64,000 bases of DNA from Nostocales cyanobacterium HT-58-2. Lineage in GTDB: Bacteria > Cyanobacteriota > Cyanobacteriia > Cyanobacteriales > Nostocaceae. The position numbers were made by a program, and so were the translations under genes. Under the pieces are notes generated by a model. The model was given only the letters and a program-made list of their open reading frames with translations. It was not told the origin of the DNA and did not search any database. The DNA lies in the NCBI GenBank assembly GCA_002163975.1, contig CP019636.1, positions 7,443,501 through 7,507,500 of the forward strand, written 5' to 3'. Every line of letters begins with the position of its first letter. The first letter of the stretch is position 1. Below, in pieces: positions 8,100 to 16,774 of this stretch.

Positions 8100-8756
8100 A
8101 TGGCTACAAATTTTCAAAAAAAATCAGCATCCGTTCGCACACGGCGAGCAATTGTCAACATCCTTAAGCAAGAAGGGGCAATGGATGCACAAGAACTTGC
8201 CTCTTGCTTAGAGATCTCCGCGATGGCTGTCCGCCAGCACCTGTATGCATTACAAAAGGAACAACTCGTTACCTATCAAGAAGAAGCTCGTGATATGGGG
8301 CGACCAGCAAAGCTTTGGCAGTTAACTCCTGCTGCTGATCGCCTGTTTCCTGACGGCTATGCTGAGTTAACCCTAAGCTTGATTAATTCTGTCAAAGAGG
8401 CATTCGGGGATACCGGACTGGAGCGACTTTTGGAGATAAGGACTCATCATCAAGTTGAGGCTTATCAGGCTTTGATACCAATTCAAGAGTCATTGGAACA
8501 AAAATTAGAAACTCTGGCTACCTTGCGGACAGAGGAAGGATACATGGCTGAGATCCAAGCTCTTAATGACGGTTCCTTCCTACTGATTGAAAATCACTGC
8601 CCGATTTGTGCGGCGGCTACCGCCTGTACAGGGTTATGTGCTAGAGAGCTAGAAATCTTCCAAAGTGTATTAGGAAAAGTTGCTATTGTGGAGCGAACAG
8701 AGCATATCATCTCTGGTGAAAGACGTTGTGTGTATCAGGTTTCGCATCAAAGCTAG
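8100..8756 (+). CDS. SufR-like winged-helix regulator with a C-terminal cysteine cluster
   Basis: 218 residues. Residues 12-75 form a DeoR/SufR-type winged helix (RTRRAIVNILKQEG, then AMAVRQHLYALQKEQLV and GRPAKLWQLT). The C-terminal half follows the SufR/COG2345 plan and has five cysteines: C167, C170, C176, C180, C210. SufR itself binds an Fe-S cluster through C-x12-C-x13-C-x14-C. C167 and C180 keep the x12 spacing and C210 sits one residue off the last position, but the third cysteine is absent and C170 and C176 are added. It is therefore a paralogue, perhaps sensing a metal, redox state or ligand. It is divergent from the HOD-like/MFS pair. Confidence 0.82.
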   Translation: MATNFQKKSASVRTRRAIVNILKQEGAMDAQELASCLEISAMAVRQHLYALQKEQLVTYQEEARDMGRPAKLWQLTPAADRLFPDGYAELTLSLINSVKEAFGDTGLERLLEIRTHHQVEAYQALIPIQESLEQKLETLATLRTEEGYMAEIQALNDGSFLLIENHCPICAAATACTGLCARELEIFQSVLGKVAIVERTEHIISGERRCVYQVSHQS

Positions 8757-8906
8757 AAGTTGTATTAGAGGGCAGCATAACAGATTCCTGCACCAGAACA
8801 GAGCAGCTTTGTTGCTAAGTTCTATAGGTTATCTACGTCCGGTGAGCTTGGTTGTTCAAGTCGTTTATTGTACACAAGGAAAAAAATGGTGCTGACTCCT
8901 GAGAAA

Positions 8907-9824
8907 TCAGGCATCAAAGAGGCGTTTGTCGAGCCAAGATAAACCAGCGCCAGCAGTTTCCGCTAAAATGCTCACCAGACGGTAGAGAACAGTTGCGCTA
9001 AGGACGAGTGCAGTTGAAAAGTGGTTCTGTAACAGAGCGATCGCCGCCGTTTCAAACACACCCAATCCACCTGGTGCACCTGGAACCACTAACCCCAGCA
9101 ACCATGCGAAACTAAAAGCACCAAGTAACAAAGGAATTTGAGTAAAATGCAAAGGGCTTAAGGCAAACAAAGTTAACATAAATCCTGTAGCACGCAGTCC
9201 CAAAAAGGCTAATTCTCCTAGTAAAGGTCGCAGGGGATATTTTTCAAGACGCAAGGGAACTGGTTCCAGAGTGCTAGAGGCAGACTTTTTTACCTTAATG
9301 CGCTGTAATTGGCGAGTGGCAACGTTCAAAAACCGAGGATGTAAAATACAAAGCACTCCTAGTAAACCCAGTAATTGTGGTATGAGTAGGGTGAGAGCAG
9401 TTTTTTCGATTAGAAATTGGCTACCGAGTAGAACAACAATTAAAGCTGCTGCTGCCATAAGTAGAGGTTCTAGCAACACACTGAGAGTCGCTGCACCAGT
9501 AGAAAAATTTGCATTTTTCGCAGCCACAATTCTGCCATAATAATGCCAGATATTACCTGGTACATACTTGGCAAGATTTGTTTTTAGGTAGACTTGAATG
9601 AACTCTGAAGAGGGGACAGGTTGATTTAATTCTCGAAGAACCCAAGTCCATACCCAACCTGCCCAAGTGTGAGCTAGTAAAGTGACACCTGTGGCGATCA
9701 CAAGAATTGCCCATCCTACTGCATCAATGTGAATATTAGCGATTTCTTGCCAGTTATCTTTAAAGGCTTTTGCCAGAAAATACAATGTTCCACCTAAAAT
9801 TAGCCAGCGTAAAATTTGCTTCAT
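8907..9824 (-). CDS. UPF0104 / YbhN-like (LPG synthase transmembrane domain) membrane protein
   Basis: 305 residues with about eight membrane helices. It shows the UPF0104/YbhN (lysylphosphatidylglycerol synthase transmembrane, flippase-like) pattern: YLKTNLAKYVPGNIWHYYGR near residues 79-98, and PGAPGGLGVFETAAIALL in the C-terminal third. Members without a synthase domain are thought to move or hold lipids or lipid-linked sugars at the inner membrane; the substrate is unknown. It is a single gene, convergent with the regulator at 8100-8756, with an AT-rich gap upstream. Length is normal for the short form. Confidence 0.8.
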   Translation of the reverse strand: MKQILRWLILGGTLYFLAKAFKDNWQEIANIHIDAVGWAILVIATGVTLLAHTWAGWVWTWVLRELNQPVPSSEFIQVYLKTNLAKYVPGNIWHYYGRIVAAKNANFSTGAATLSVLLEPLLMAAAALIVVLLGSQFLIEKTALTLLIPQLLGLLGVLCILHPRFLNVATRQLQRIKVKKSASSTLEPVPLRLEKYPLRPLLGELAFLGLRATGFMLTLFALSPLHFTQIPLLLGAFSFAWLLGLVVPGAPGGLGVFETAAIALLQNHFSTALVLSATVLYRLVSILAETAGAGLSWLDKRLFDA

Positions 9825-10336
9825 TACTTTGTGATTTTAATTGATAATTTAGTCTAATAAATGAATCATAGGTTAAATCAGCTACATAACCCAAGATTTT
9901 CAGCAAAAATTCTAAAAAAAATAGTCAATTTATGTAACTCTTTTAACTAACGTTTATAATTAAAAAATAAAAATAATTAAAAAATAGAAAAATAAGATAT
10001 TCCATTTTTTACTGGTTAAAAACCGTAGTAAAAATGAATAACTAAATATTCATGTACTAATCAAATAAATTTGAACTAACACAAACAATGAAAAGCTAAT
10101 TATAGTAACTTATATCTTTCTAAAGTTAGATAGTAAGAGCAATAACGTGCTTGAAAATATGTGACTTTTGCTAGAGGCATTATATCCTCTTGCCTTTGTA
10201 GTCTTAGAAATTGTTGGTCAAATATTTAGAAAATTCAAACAAGCAATAAAAATGTCACTGCTCAACAGAGCTGGTAAGCAAAGATTTTTGCTTGCTGGGA
10301 ATATTTATTGTTGTTTGTAATTGCAAGGAGGAAGCG
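9825..10336. other. AT-rich spacer before lipoprotein pair
   Basis: About 510 bp, extremely A/T-rich between 9840 and 10110. No gene, repeat or RNA recognised. It must contain promoters for the UPF0104 gene (minus) and the lipoprotein pair (plus). Confidence 0.45.
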
Positions 10337-10882
10337 ATGAAAAGTTTAGGTTCTTTTATAAAAAAGCTCCGATTGCGCCAAATTGTAACCGTATTTTTAG
10401 CAGGTTTATTGTTGATAGTAAGTACGGCTTGTGGTGCTCCGGCAAATAATCAGGGTGCAAATCCAAACAATCCTGCTGTACAAGCTGGTGGCGCAAATAA
10501 TCCCTATAAAGGTGGTGGGGACAAATATACGAACCAGAAAATGTCCAAGTCTGGACTCGACGATCAAGCTAGCTTACAACTCAATTCACAATCGTTAGTT
10601 GCCTCCAGTGTTAACAAAGAAGTGAAACTTTACCCTGGTGCTGAAACCCCAGAAGGTAGAGCTTACAAGGAAGCAGAATTGCCTCTGAAAACTGAGAAAA
10701 ACATACAGCAGCCAGAACCAGGTGGTTTAATTCAGCGTGAACCTGATATACGCGAACGAGCTCAAGACAGACTTGAGACTGTTGGCAAAGCCTTTCAAGA
10801 AGCTTCCGGCTTTTTAAAAGATAAGGCAGACGAAGCTGCAGCTAGACCTGAATTGCAAAAAAATCCAGCAGTGGGCAAATAG
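10337..10882 (+). CDS. Small lipoprotein (DUF6658-like), first of a pair
   Basis: The start at 10337 is chosen because AAGGAGG at 10325-10331 lies just upstream; the frame extends 15 codons further but without a binding site. The 181-residue product has a basic N-terminus, a hydrophobic segment (TVFLAGLLLIVSTAC) and Cys32 as the likely lipid-modified residue. The rest is polar and low in hydrophobics, ending in an amphipathic region around residues 120-170. It resembles the cyanobacterial DUF6658 group, a tentative name. The next gene encodes a protein of the same design, 91 bp downstream, so they are probably co-transcribed. Confidence 0.75.
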   Translation: MKSLGSFIKKLRLRQIVTVFLAGLLLIVSTACGAPANNQGANPNNPAVQAGGANNPYKGGGDKYTNQKMSKSGLDDQASLQLNSQSLVASSVNKEVKLYPGAETPEGRAYKEAELPLKTEKNIQQPEPGGLIQREPDIRERAQDRLETVGKAFQEASGFLKDKADEAAARPELQKNPAVGK

Positions 10883-10973
10883 AAGCCATTTTTTGGATTT
10901 AGTGATTCAGACTGAAGCACCACGTTAGTTCTTAGTTCATCTTTGACATCATACAAACACAAGGAGTCACACT

Positions 10974-11621
10974 GTGAAAAAAGTTTTTGCTTTGTTAAAA
11001 AACGTTCGTCCAATTAAACTTTTCACAGCTTTTGTAGCAGGAATGATCCTGTTTTTTACACAGGCTTGTAATTCCGTGGCTGCAACTGCGCCTCGTCAAA
11101 CTGTAGGCGAGCAATCTGCACCCCCTAATTCTGAAATATACGTTCCGAAAGGAACTAATGTGCTTTCTCCCAATGAAGGTGGAGCAAATAACTTTAGTGA
11201 TGTTGATCCCAGAACCCGAGGAGCCAATGTAAAAGCTAGATCTGAGGCTCTTAAAGATAATGCAGAACAACACCTCCAGTACCGTTCGGGTAACGTAGGA
11301 GAAAACGCTCGCCGTGTGTTAGAGGATAGAGGAGATATCGGCAAGAGTCTTCAAGAGCGTGCTGGAGACATCAAAGAAAAAACTCAAAGCTCTGCTGAAG
11401 ATTTTGCACGAGGAACCCGCAAAGGAATTGAAAATATCCAAGAAAATACCAGCGATGCAGCTCGGAATTTGACAAGAAATGCTCAAAGTGCCGCTGAAGA
11501 CACAAAATTCAATGCTCAACGTACTGCTGATAAAGCAGGCTCAAATGTCAATCAAGTAGCAAGAAGCGCTCAACGTAATTTGGAAAAGGCTGGTAACGCC
11601 ATCAAGGATGCTGTTGATTAA
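10974..11621 (+). CDS. Lipoprotein with LEA/apolipoprotein-like amphipathic repeats, second of a pair
   Basis: 215 residues. The start is GTG at 10974 with AAGGAG at 10961-10966. The N-terminus parallels the upstream lipoprotein, with a probable acylated Cys32 (ILFFTQAC). Residues about 100-212 are a long run of 11-residue-like amphipathic helices rich in Ala, Asn, Arg and Lys (SAEDFARGTRKGIENIQEN and similar), as in LEA or apolipoprotein-type proteins linked to desiccation or membrane protection. That role is inference. A strong rho-independent terminator follows 16 bp after the stop, closing the two-gene unit. Confidence 0.78.
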   Translation: MKKVFALLKNVRPIKLFTAFVAGMILFFTQACNSVAATAPRQTVGEQSAPPNSEIYVPKGTNVLSPNEGGANNFSDVDPRTRGANVKARSEALKDNAEQHLQYRSGNVGENARRVLEDRGDIGKSLQERAGDIKEKTQSSAEDFARGTRKGIENIQENTSDAARNLTRNAQSAAEDTKFNAQRTADKAGSNVNQVARSAQRNLEKAGNAIKDAVD

Positions 11622-11636
11622 TTAATCATCTAGACG

Positions 11637-11664
11637 AAAAAAGCCCACCTCCGTGGGCTTTTTT
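11637..11664 (+). terminator. Rho-independent terminator of lipoprotein pair
   Basis: AAGCCCAC and GTGGGCTT pair around the loop CTCC, with an A-run before and TTTT after. Placed just after the stop of the second lipoprotein gene. Confidence 0.9.
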
Positions 11665-11797
11665 GCTATTCATCTGCATTTTCTCACTTGCGCCAATGTG
11701 GTCATACCATTTCACGAAAATCTTGATACAAATTATTTTTTCTCTTCCTCTGCTTCCCCTGCCTACTTATGCGTATCAACCTTAAAGTGAAACGGTA

Positions 11798-13108
11798 TTA
11801 CGGGTGGGATTTCATTTTTTGCGTGTGCCAATTGTCCAGTCCTAGGCGCTGAATTTCTCGCCAAGAGATATTATGTTTTCGCGCTAGTTCTGCGCAGTCT
11901 TCGTATTCTGGCTGCACGTTAGCTATCACTTTCTCGTTTTCCGATCCAGTCCATGCAACTTTGACGTGTATAACACCATATTCAGTTTCTACTTGTTGAA
12001 TTTCCCGTTGGAGAATAGCACGTTGCTGAGTCGAGCGACGAATTCCCAAAGTTGTGGTTTCTCGAAATAAAATCGCTTCACATTTGTCTAAATTTTCTGG
12101 ATAACAGATGACTGTCAGCAAAATTCCTGGGCGAGATTTTTTCATACCCACAGACTGAGTGAAAACATCCAATGCACCAGCATTAAATAATACGTCAAAC
12201 ACATAGCCTATTGCCTGCGGATTCAAGTCATCAATTTGGGTTTCTAAAACTGAAACGGTTTCTAAAGTCGGGCTAGTGTCGTGAGCAAAGGATTTTGTTG
12301 CAGATGCAGCAGATGAATTCTCTGTAACATTCGTTGCCTCACCCAGCCACAGGCGGAGAATATTCGACATGGGTAAATGAATCGTACCAGCTCCTAGTCC
12401 CACTTGTTTAATGGTCATTGGGGGTGGAGAACCAAAGTCTACAGCAAGAGTGGTTGCGATCGCCGCTCCGGTTGGTGTTACCATTTCTCGTTCTATGCCG
12501 TTACTATAAACTGGACACCCGCGCATTTCCCACAACTTCAAGACTGCTGGTACTGGGACTGCCATCTGACCATGCGCTGCCCGCACTGTTCCCCCACCAG
12601 TTGGTAGCGGCGAGCAGTACAGCAAAGGGAATCCTTGATGATTGCTCTCGATCCCCAACCAATCTAAACCTAGGCAAGTGCCAACAATATCTACAATCGC
12701 ATCAACGGCACCCACTTCATGAAAATGAACTTTTTCTGGCAAAATACCATGTACTGCCCCTTCTGCAATTGCTAGTTGCCGGAATACTGCCAAACTCCAA
12801 GCTTCTGCTCGTGATGGCAAACCAGCTTTAAGAATCATCTGCTCAATTTCTGGCAAATGACGTCCGTGATGATGACTGTGTTCGTGGTCATGGTGATGAT
12901 GGTGCTTCACTAAATCCACATGAACTTTAGTAGCTTGCTGACCATTACGGTGAACAAGTTCTGCTCTCAATTGATACTCATGCTCAATCCCTAACCCGTT
13001 GAGTTTTTCAGTTAAATACTCCAAGGGAACACCCAAACTAACCACGGCTCCCAGACACATATCACCGGAAATACCCGTCGGACATTGAAGATAAGCAAGT
13101 TTAGTCAT
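11798..13108 (-). CDS. larC: LarC, nickel-pincer cofactor nickel insertase
   Basis: 436 residues from ATG at 13108 (MTKLAYLQCPTGISGDMCLG), the usual LarC start; a TTG four codons upstream is less likely. Family marks: PTGISGDM at the N-terminus, a His-rich loop at residues 69-84, EKVHFHEVGAVDAIVDI, VTPTGAAI, and ETQIDDLNPQAIGYV in the C-terminal domain. LarC inserts nickel into the pincer cofactor made by LarB and LarE for LarA-type racemases. No larA, larB or larE is in this window, as is usual in cyanobacteria where the gene often stands alone. In some bacteria larC is made by frameshifting between two parts; here it is one continuous frame. Confidence 0.92.
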   Translation of the reverse strand: MTKLAYLQCPTGISGDMCLGAVVSLGVPLEYLTEKLNGLGIEHEYQLRAELVHRNGQQATKVHVDLVKHHHHHDHEHSHHHGRHLPEIEQMILKAGLPSRAEAWSLAVFRQLAIAEGAVHGILPEKVHFHEVGAVDAIVDIVGTCLGLDWLGIESNHQGFPLLYCSPLPTGGGTVRAAHGQMAVPVPAVLKLWEMRGCPVYSNGIEREMVTPTGAAIATTLAVDFGSPPPMTIKQVGLGAGTIHLPMSNILRLWLGEATNVTENSSAASATKSFAHDTSPTLETVSVLETQIDDLNPQAIGYVFDVLFNAGALDVFTQSVGMKKSRPGILLTVICYPENLDKCEAILFRETTTLGIRRSTQQRAILQREIQQVETEYGVIHVKVAWTGSENEKVIANVQPEYEDCAELARKHNISWREIQRLGLDNWHTQKMKSHP

Positions 13109-13120
13109 ACATTTAGTCAA

Positions 13121-13523
13121 TAGTCAGTTGTCAATGATTGTGAGTTGTTAGTGAGCTAGTATGTTGCGGTGAAACCAGTACCGCAGTTTCTTAAGTCGGG
13201 AACTGGCGTAAGCGCAAAGCGCACGCCTTCGGCGAACGCGGAGCGTATCCGCACCGATTCACCCGAACGCGAGTGCGTCTCTGACAGAAGAAGGGCGTAA
13301 GCGCAAAGCTTGCCACAAGCATACGTGCAGCGTCTGCGTACCTCCTGTGTCCTAAGGCTTGTCCTTCTCCTGCCGGAGAGGCTGCACTAACGGACACGTC
13401 TATGGCTGGCGCCAAACGGAGGAACTATACGCTAACAACGCAGCTGGGCGGGCTCAAGAGAAACCCGAAGAGTTGTCAGCTGTCAAAATGTACCACTAAC
13501 TCCTAACCTCTTCTCCCACTTTT
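13121..13523. repeat. Block of interspersed short repeats
   Basis: A 400-bp spacer made almost wholly of short repeats: AGTCAATAGTCAGTTGTCAA near 13115, GTACCGCAGTTTCTTAAGTC at 13179-13198, GGCGTAAGCGCAAAGCGCAC at 13204-13223 with an echo at 13286-13303, and GAACGCGAGTGCGTCTCTGA near 13265. The second and last also occur at 4080 and 4222. The minus-strand frame at 13191-13415 is repeat DNA, not a gene. Confidence 0.8.
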
Positions 13524-14186
13524 ATGGCAAAAATTTTCCAAGTCCATCCTGATAATCCCCAACTCCGGCGTATAGAGGAAATACAAGCAGCACTGCAACG
13601 TGGCGCAGTGATGCTTTACCCAACGGATACAGTCTATGCGATTGGTTGTGATTTGAATGTTAAGTCGGCAGTAGAGCGAGTGCGGCAAATTAAACAGCTG
13701 GCGAATGATAAACCACTGACCTTTTTATGTCCCTCGCTTTCTAATGTAGCAACTTACGCTTACGTAAGCGACATAGCTTATCGGATTATGAAAAGCCTAA
13801 TTCCAGGTCCGTACACGTTTTTGTTACCTGCCACCAAGTTGGTGCCACGACTGGTACAAAATCCCAAGCGGAAAACGACTGGAATTAGAGTGCCAAATCA
13901 TACTGTATGTATAACATTATTGTCAGCGCTGGCAAATCCAATTATTTCAACTTCGGCACATTTACCACCGGATAACGAGATAGATGATGAGTCCAATGGG
14001 ATAAAACCGCAACCTTACCTATCGCGGATAGAGCTGTTTGACCGTTTGGACAAATTGGTAGATGTGATTGTGGATACAGGCGAGGAACCCAAATATGAAG
14101 TTTCTACTATTTTGGACATGACAGGAGAAAGACCAATTATTGTCCGGCAGGGTTTAGGCTGGGAAAGAGCAGCAGCATGGTTATAA
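13524..14186 (+). CDS. Sua5/YciO/YrdC/YwlC family, L-threonylcarbamoyladenylate synthase
   Basis: 220 residues of a single YrdC domain: GAVMLYPTDTVYAIGCD (about residues 28-44), the RVRQIKQLANDKPLTFLC segment with the conserved KxR-type basic residues, PGPYTFLLPAT and TGIRVPNH. Sua5/TsaC enzymes make threonylcarbamoyl-AMP from Thr, bicarbonate and ATP for the t6A37 tRNA modification. The short YciO-type branch is also possible, so no symbol is given. The gene follows a repeat block and precedes the HetZ-family gene; there is no evident operon. Confidence 0.85.
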   Translation: MAKIFQVHPDNPQLRRIEEIQAALQRGAVMLYPTDTVYAIGCDLNVKSAVERVRQIKQLANDKPLTFLCPSLSNVATYAYVSDIAYRIMKSLIPGPYTFLLPATKLVPRLVQNPKRKTTGIRVPNHTVCITLLSALANPIISTSAHLPPDNEIDDESNGIKPQPYLSRIELFDRLDKLVDVIVDTGEEPKYEVSTILDMTGERPIIVRQGLGWERAAAWL

Positions 14187-14559
14187 AGATTATAAATCAC
14201 ACGCTCAGCCGTCAATTTCGGAAACAGAGCCTAAAATCCTCCAGTTTTCGGATTGTCATACCTTCAAGGGTGGGAGCAAGTATGACTTGAATCGCGAGAA
14301 GCGGAGGAGCAGAAAGGGTTTGGGATAATTTTGGGTTCTGGCAGGTATCCATATGCCAGTCACTTTTGAGTGGCTGATGAAAAAACCGACACATTACTCA
14401 CACTGTAACTTTTTCAGTTCTTTTACAGTCATATGTGTGAGCAGTGCTGACGGCGACTCTTCATGGATAAAAACCATGTGAGAGATTCGCCTACTAAGGC
14501 TTGCCTTGGTGGTGCTGTCTCTGCGTTGTCTACGGTGCAATACCACTTCTAGAAAAGTC
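14187..14559. other. Spacer upstream of HetZ-family gene with a possible hairpin
   Basis: About 370 bp. At 14398-14441, CTCACACTGTAA faces TTACAGT and TGTGTGAG, an interrupted inverted repeat. No T-run follows. It may be a leader structure or operator for the downstream gene; this is weak. Confidence 0.35.
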
Positions 14560-15780
14560 ATGGAAGCAAACCTCGCTCATCTAGCCACGTCTACACCCTC
14601 TTTCAACTGCCACGTTTCGGCTGAACAATTGCAAGCTCCCAGTGCTGATGCTCTGGTGCAACTGCTATGTAAGGAAATACAAGCTCAGGTAAAAGCAACG
14701 CCCAAGGGCGTGCAAGCTGTAGCCAAGCGCATAGCGAAAGAAGTGGAACGCATCTGCAACAAAAGCTCTCGCATCCAAACTTCAGGGCAAATTAAGTCTT
14801 GGCTGGTTAATCTGGCAAGGCATCGTTTACAAAAATGCCTGCGTTATTATCAATTAGGTTCCAAAAAAGGTCGCGTAGAATTACATAGCCATCTAGGTGC
14901 TATGGTTTACCGTCACATTGTCACATCAAGTTCCGATTTAGGGTTTGAAGCTCGTTATAACCTAATTGAAGATTTCTTACAAGCATTCTATCTGGAAGCT
15001 ATCAAGGCTTTCCGGCGAGAAAACGAACTACCAGAGGATTACACTCCGCGCACTCAATTGGAACTCGCAGAGTACATGGCATTTACAGAGCAATATGCCA
15101 AGCGCCGTATTAATTTACCAGGCGGTGCCAATCAGCAATTGATTATCTTACGTGCCCAAGGTTTTGCCCGTCGTTTACCTCAAGAAACAACGGTAGATAT
15201 TGAACAAGCTGTCGAGTCTGCTAAGACTGAAGAAGCAGAATTTTATCAGCGCCATTCAGCGGTTCAACAAGTGCGCTCCCAGATGATAGCACAATCTAAC
15301 TTTGACCCTGCTGAAGAGTCCGAGCGCGATCGCGTCATTTCAGAATTAGTCAAATATCTAGAAGCTCAAGGTCAATCTGATTGCATAGATTATCTATCAT
15401 TAAAACTTCAAGACCTTTCAGCACCAGAAATTGATAAGATTTTAGGTCTGACGAGCCGCCAGCGTGATTATCTGCAACAGCGTTTTAAATATCATGTCGA
15501 AAAGTTCGCCAAGCAACACCAGTGGCAGTTGGTACATCAATGGTTGGGTGCAGGGCTAGAGCATAAGTTGGGTTTATCCTCCCAGCAGTGGGAAAGGTTT
15601 TTGACTCAACTTTCTGAACAGCAACGACAAATTTTGCAACTAAAAACTGCAAAACACAGTGATCAAGCGATCGCCAAAACAATCAAATGCACCCCCAAAC
15701 AGCTTCAAAAGCGCTGGACTCAAATGTTAGAACTTGCCTGGTCTATCCGCAACAGTAACAACGAAATACAGCTAGGCTAA
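14560..15780 (+). CDS. HetZ-family heterocyst-differentiation protein
   Basis: 406 residues from ATG at 14560 (MEANLAHLATSTPSF); the frame extends 18 codons upstream but the composition there is unlike protein. HetZ-family hallmarks include LARHRLQKCLRYYQLGSKKG, IEDFLQAFYLEAIKAFRREN, TQLELAEYMAFTEQYAKRRI, QQLIILRAQGFARR and LGLTSRQRDYLQQRFKYHVE. HetZ is an early regulator of heterocyst commitment and has a DNA-binding, sigma-like character in its C-terminal half. Filamentous cyanobacteria carry HetZ plus related paralogues, and I cannot tell which this is. PatU-type genes that often sit beside hetZ are absent: a restriction-modification pair follows instead. Confidence 0.85.
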   Translation: MEANLAHLATSTPSFNCHVSAEQLQAPSADALVQLLCKEIQAQVKATPKGVQAVAKRIAKEVERICNKSSRIQTSGQIKSWLVNLARHRLQKCLRYYQLGSKKGRVELHSHLGAMVYRHIVTSSSDLGFEARYNLIEDFLQAFYLEAIKAFRRENELPEDYTPRTQLELAEYMAFTEQYAKRRINLPGGANQQLIILRAQGFARRLPQETTVDIEQAVESAKTEEAEFYQRHSAVQQVRSQMIAQSNFDPAEESERDRVISELVKYLEAQGQSDCIDYLSLKLQDLSAPEIDKILGLTSRQRDYLQQRFKYHVEKFAKQHQWQLVHQWLGAGLEHKLGLSSQQWERFLTQLSEQQRQILQLKTAKHSDQAIAKTIKCTPKQLQKRWTQMLELAWSIRNSNNEIQLG

Positions 15781-16285
15781 AGCCGTGGTAAATTGTATTA
15801 CTAATTAAAGTAATATTGTCCAATTTTCCAGATTTTATCCTATTTGTTGAAATGTTAAATATAAATTATTTTTCCTCCCTAAAACAAACAAAAGATTTCT
15901 CCTTGTCCTAGAAAGGTTTCTGCCTTCTGTTCTCTTAATCCATACTAATAGAGGAGAGTTATGTGGGGACGAAGGAGAAGTATAAAGGTTAAAAATTTAT
16001 CAAATTTTGCAGCAAAAAGTGAATGAGTTTTAGGGTAGGAACTATACTAAATTATTTTTTCACAAATTTTAGGAGAGGTCTTTAGTAAGAATTTCTTGAT
16101 TTTTAGCAAAGATATAATTAATATCAAGTTTTTATTAATACATTTGTATTAAATACGTATGTACCATTTTGGATTCTTTTCTACATATTAGTGTCCTAAA
16201 TCAAAAATTCATGTTAAGTAACTAACCATTTTCTATTGCTTCCATGAAATCCTAGAATTTAGGGCAGATGGTAGTAGGAAACAAA
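15781..16285. other. AT-rich spacer
   Basis: About 500 bp of low-GC sequence between the HetZ-family gene and the nuclease gene. No terminator with a clear stem, no repeat and no gene seen. Confidence 0.45.
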
Positions 16286-16774
16286 ATGGCTAGGACTCAA
16301 GGCGCAAGGGCAAATAAGTCTGGTGAGATTTTAGAAAGTCATGTAGAAACCACCTTAAGGGCACATGATTATTTTCAAGTATCTTCCCAAAGACCTAAAA
16401 AACTGCAAAGAGATTTTCTTCTAAATTCTATTTTTTTACCAAAACGTTATGCTAAGCAAGTCTATATAGGAACTGGAATTTATCAAACTGACGTTTATGT
16501 AGACTTTTACGTTGTGGGATTATCTGCTATGCCATCTGGTCTAATTATTGAGTGTAAATGGCAGGAAAGCGGTGGTTCCGTTGATGAAAAATTTCCTTAC
16601 CTGAACTTAAACATTCAGCACTCTTACCCTGCTCCAACTATTATCGTTATCGGTGGGGAGGGGATGAGAGAAGGAGCAATAGATTGGCTAAAAGCAAGAG
16701 TGACTGACAATCACAACTTGTTAGGAGTTCATAGCTTAGATAGATTTATTGCTTGGGCAAATAAACATCTTTAG
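16286..16774 (+). CDS. PD-(D/E)XK nuclease, probable type II restriction endonuclease
   Basis: 162 residues from ATG at 16286, preferred because AGGAAA lies just upstream; an ATG at 16268 is in frame. The core is VYVDFYVVG followed by GLIIECKWQ, i.e. D73 ... E89-C-K91, the PD-(D/E)XK catalytic signature. The C-terminal part (DWLKARVTDNHNLLGVHSLDRFI) resembles small restriction-type nucleases. Its stop overlaps the stop of the convergent Dam-type methylase gene (16771-16774), so the two form a compact restriction-modification pair. Low GC relative to flanks suggests acquisition. Recognition of GATC is inferred from the methylase. Confidence 0.75.
   Translation: MARTQGARANKSGEILESHVETTLRAHDYFQVSSQRPKKLQRDFLLNSIFLPKRYAKQVYIGTGIYQTDVYVDFYVVGLSAMPSGLIIECKWQESGGSVDEKFPYLNLNIQHSYPAPTIIVIGGEGMREGAIDWLKARVTDNHNLLGVHSLDRFIAWANKHL

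Noticed and set aside
13191..13415. 74-codon minus-strand gene
   Set aside because: Translation of short repeats (GCGTAAGCGCAAAG-type).
16286..16774. Holliday-junction resolvase of Hjc type
   Set aside because: The D...ECK core would fit, but the tight convergent pairing with a Dam-type methylase and the C-terminal part favour a restriction nuclease.
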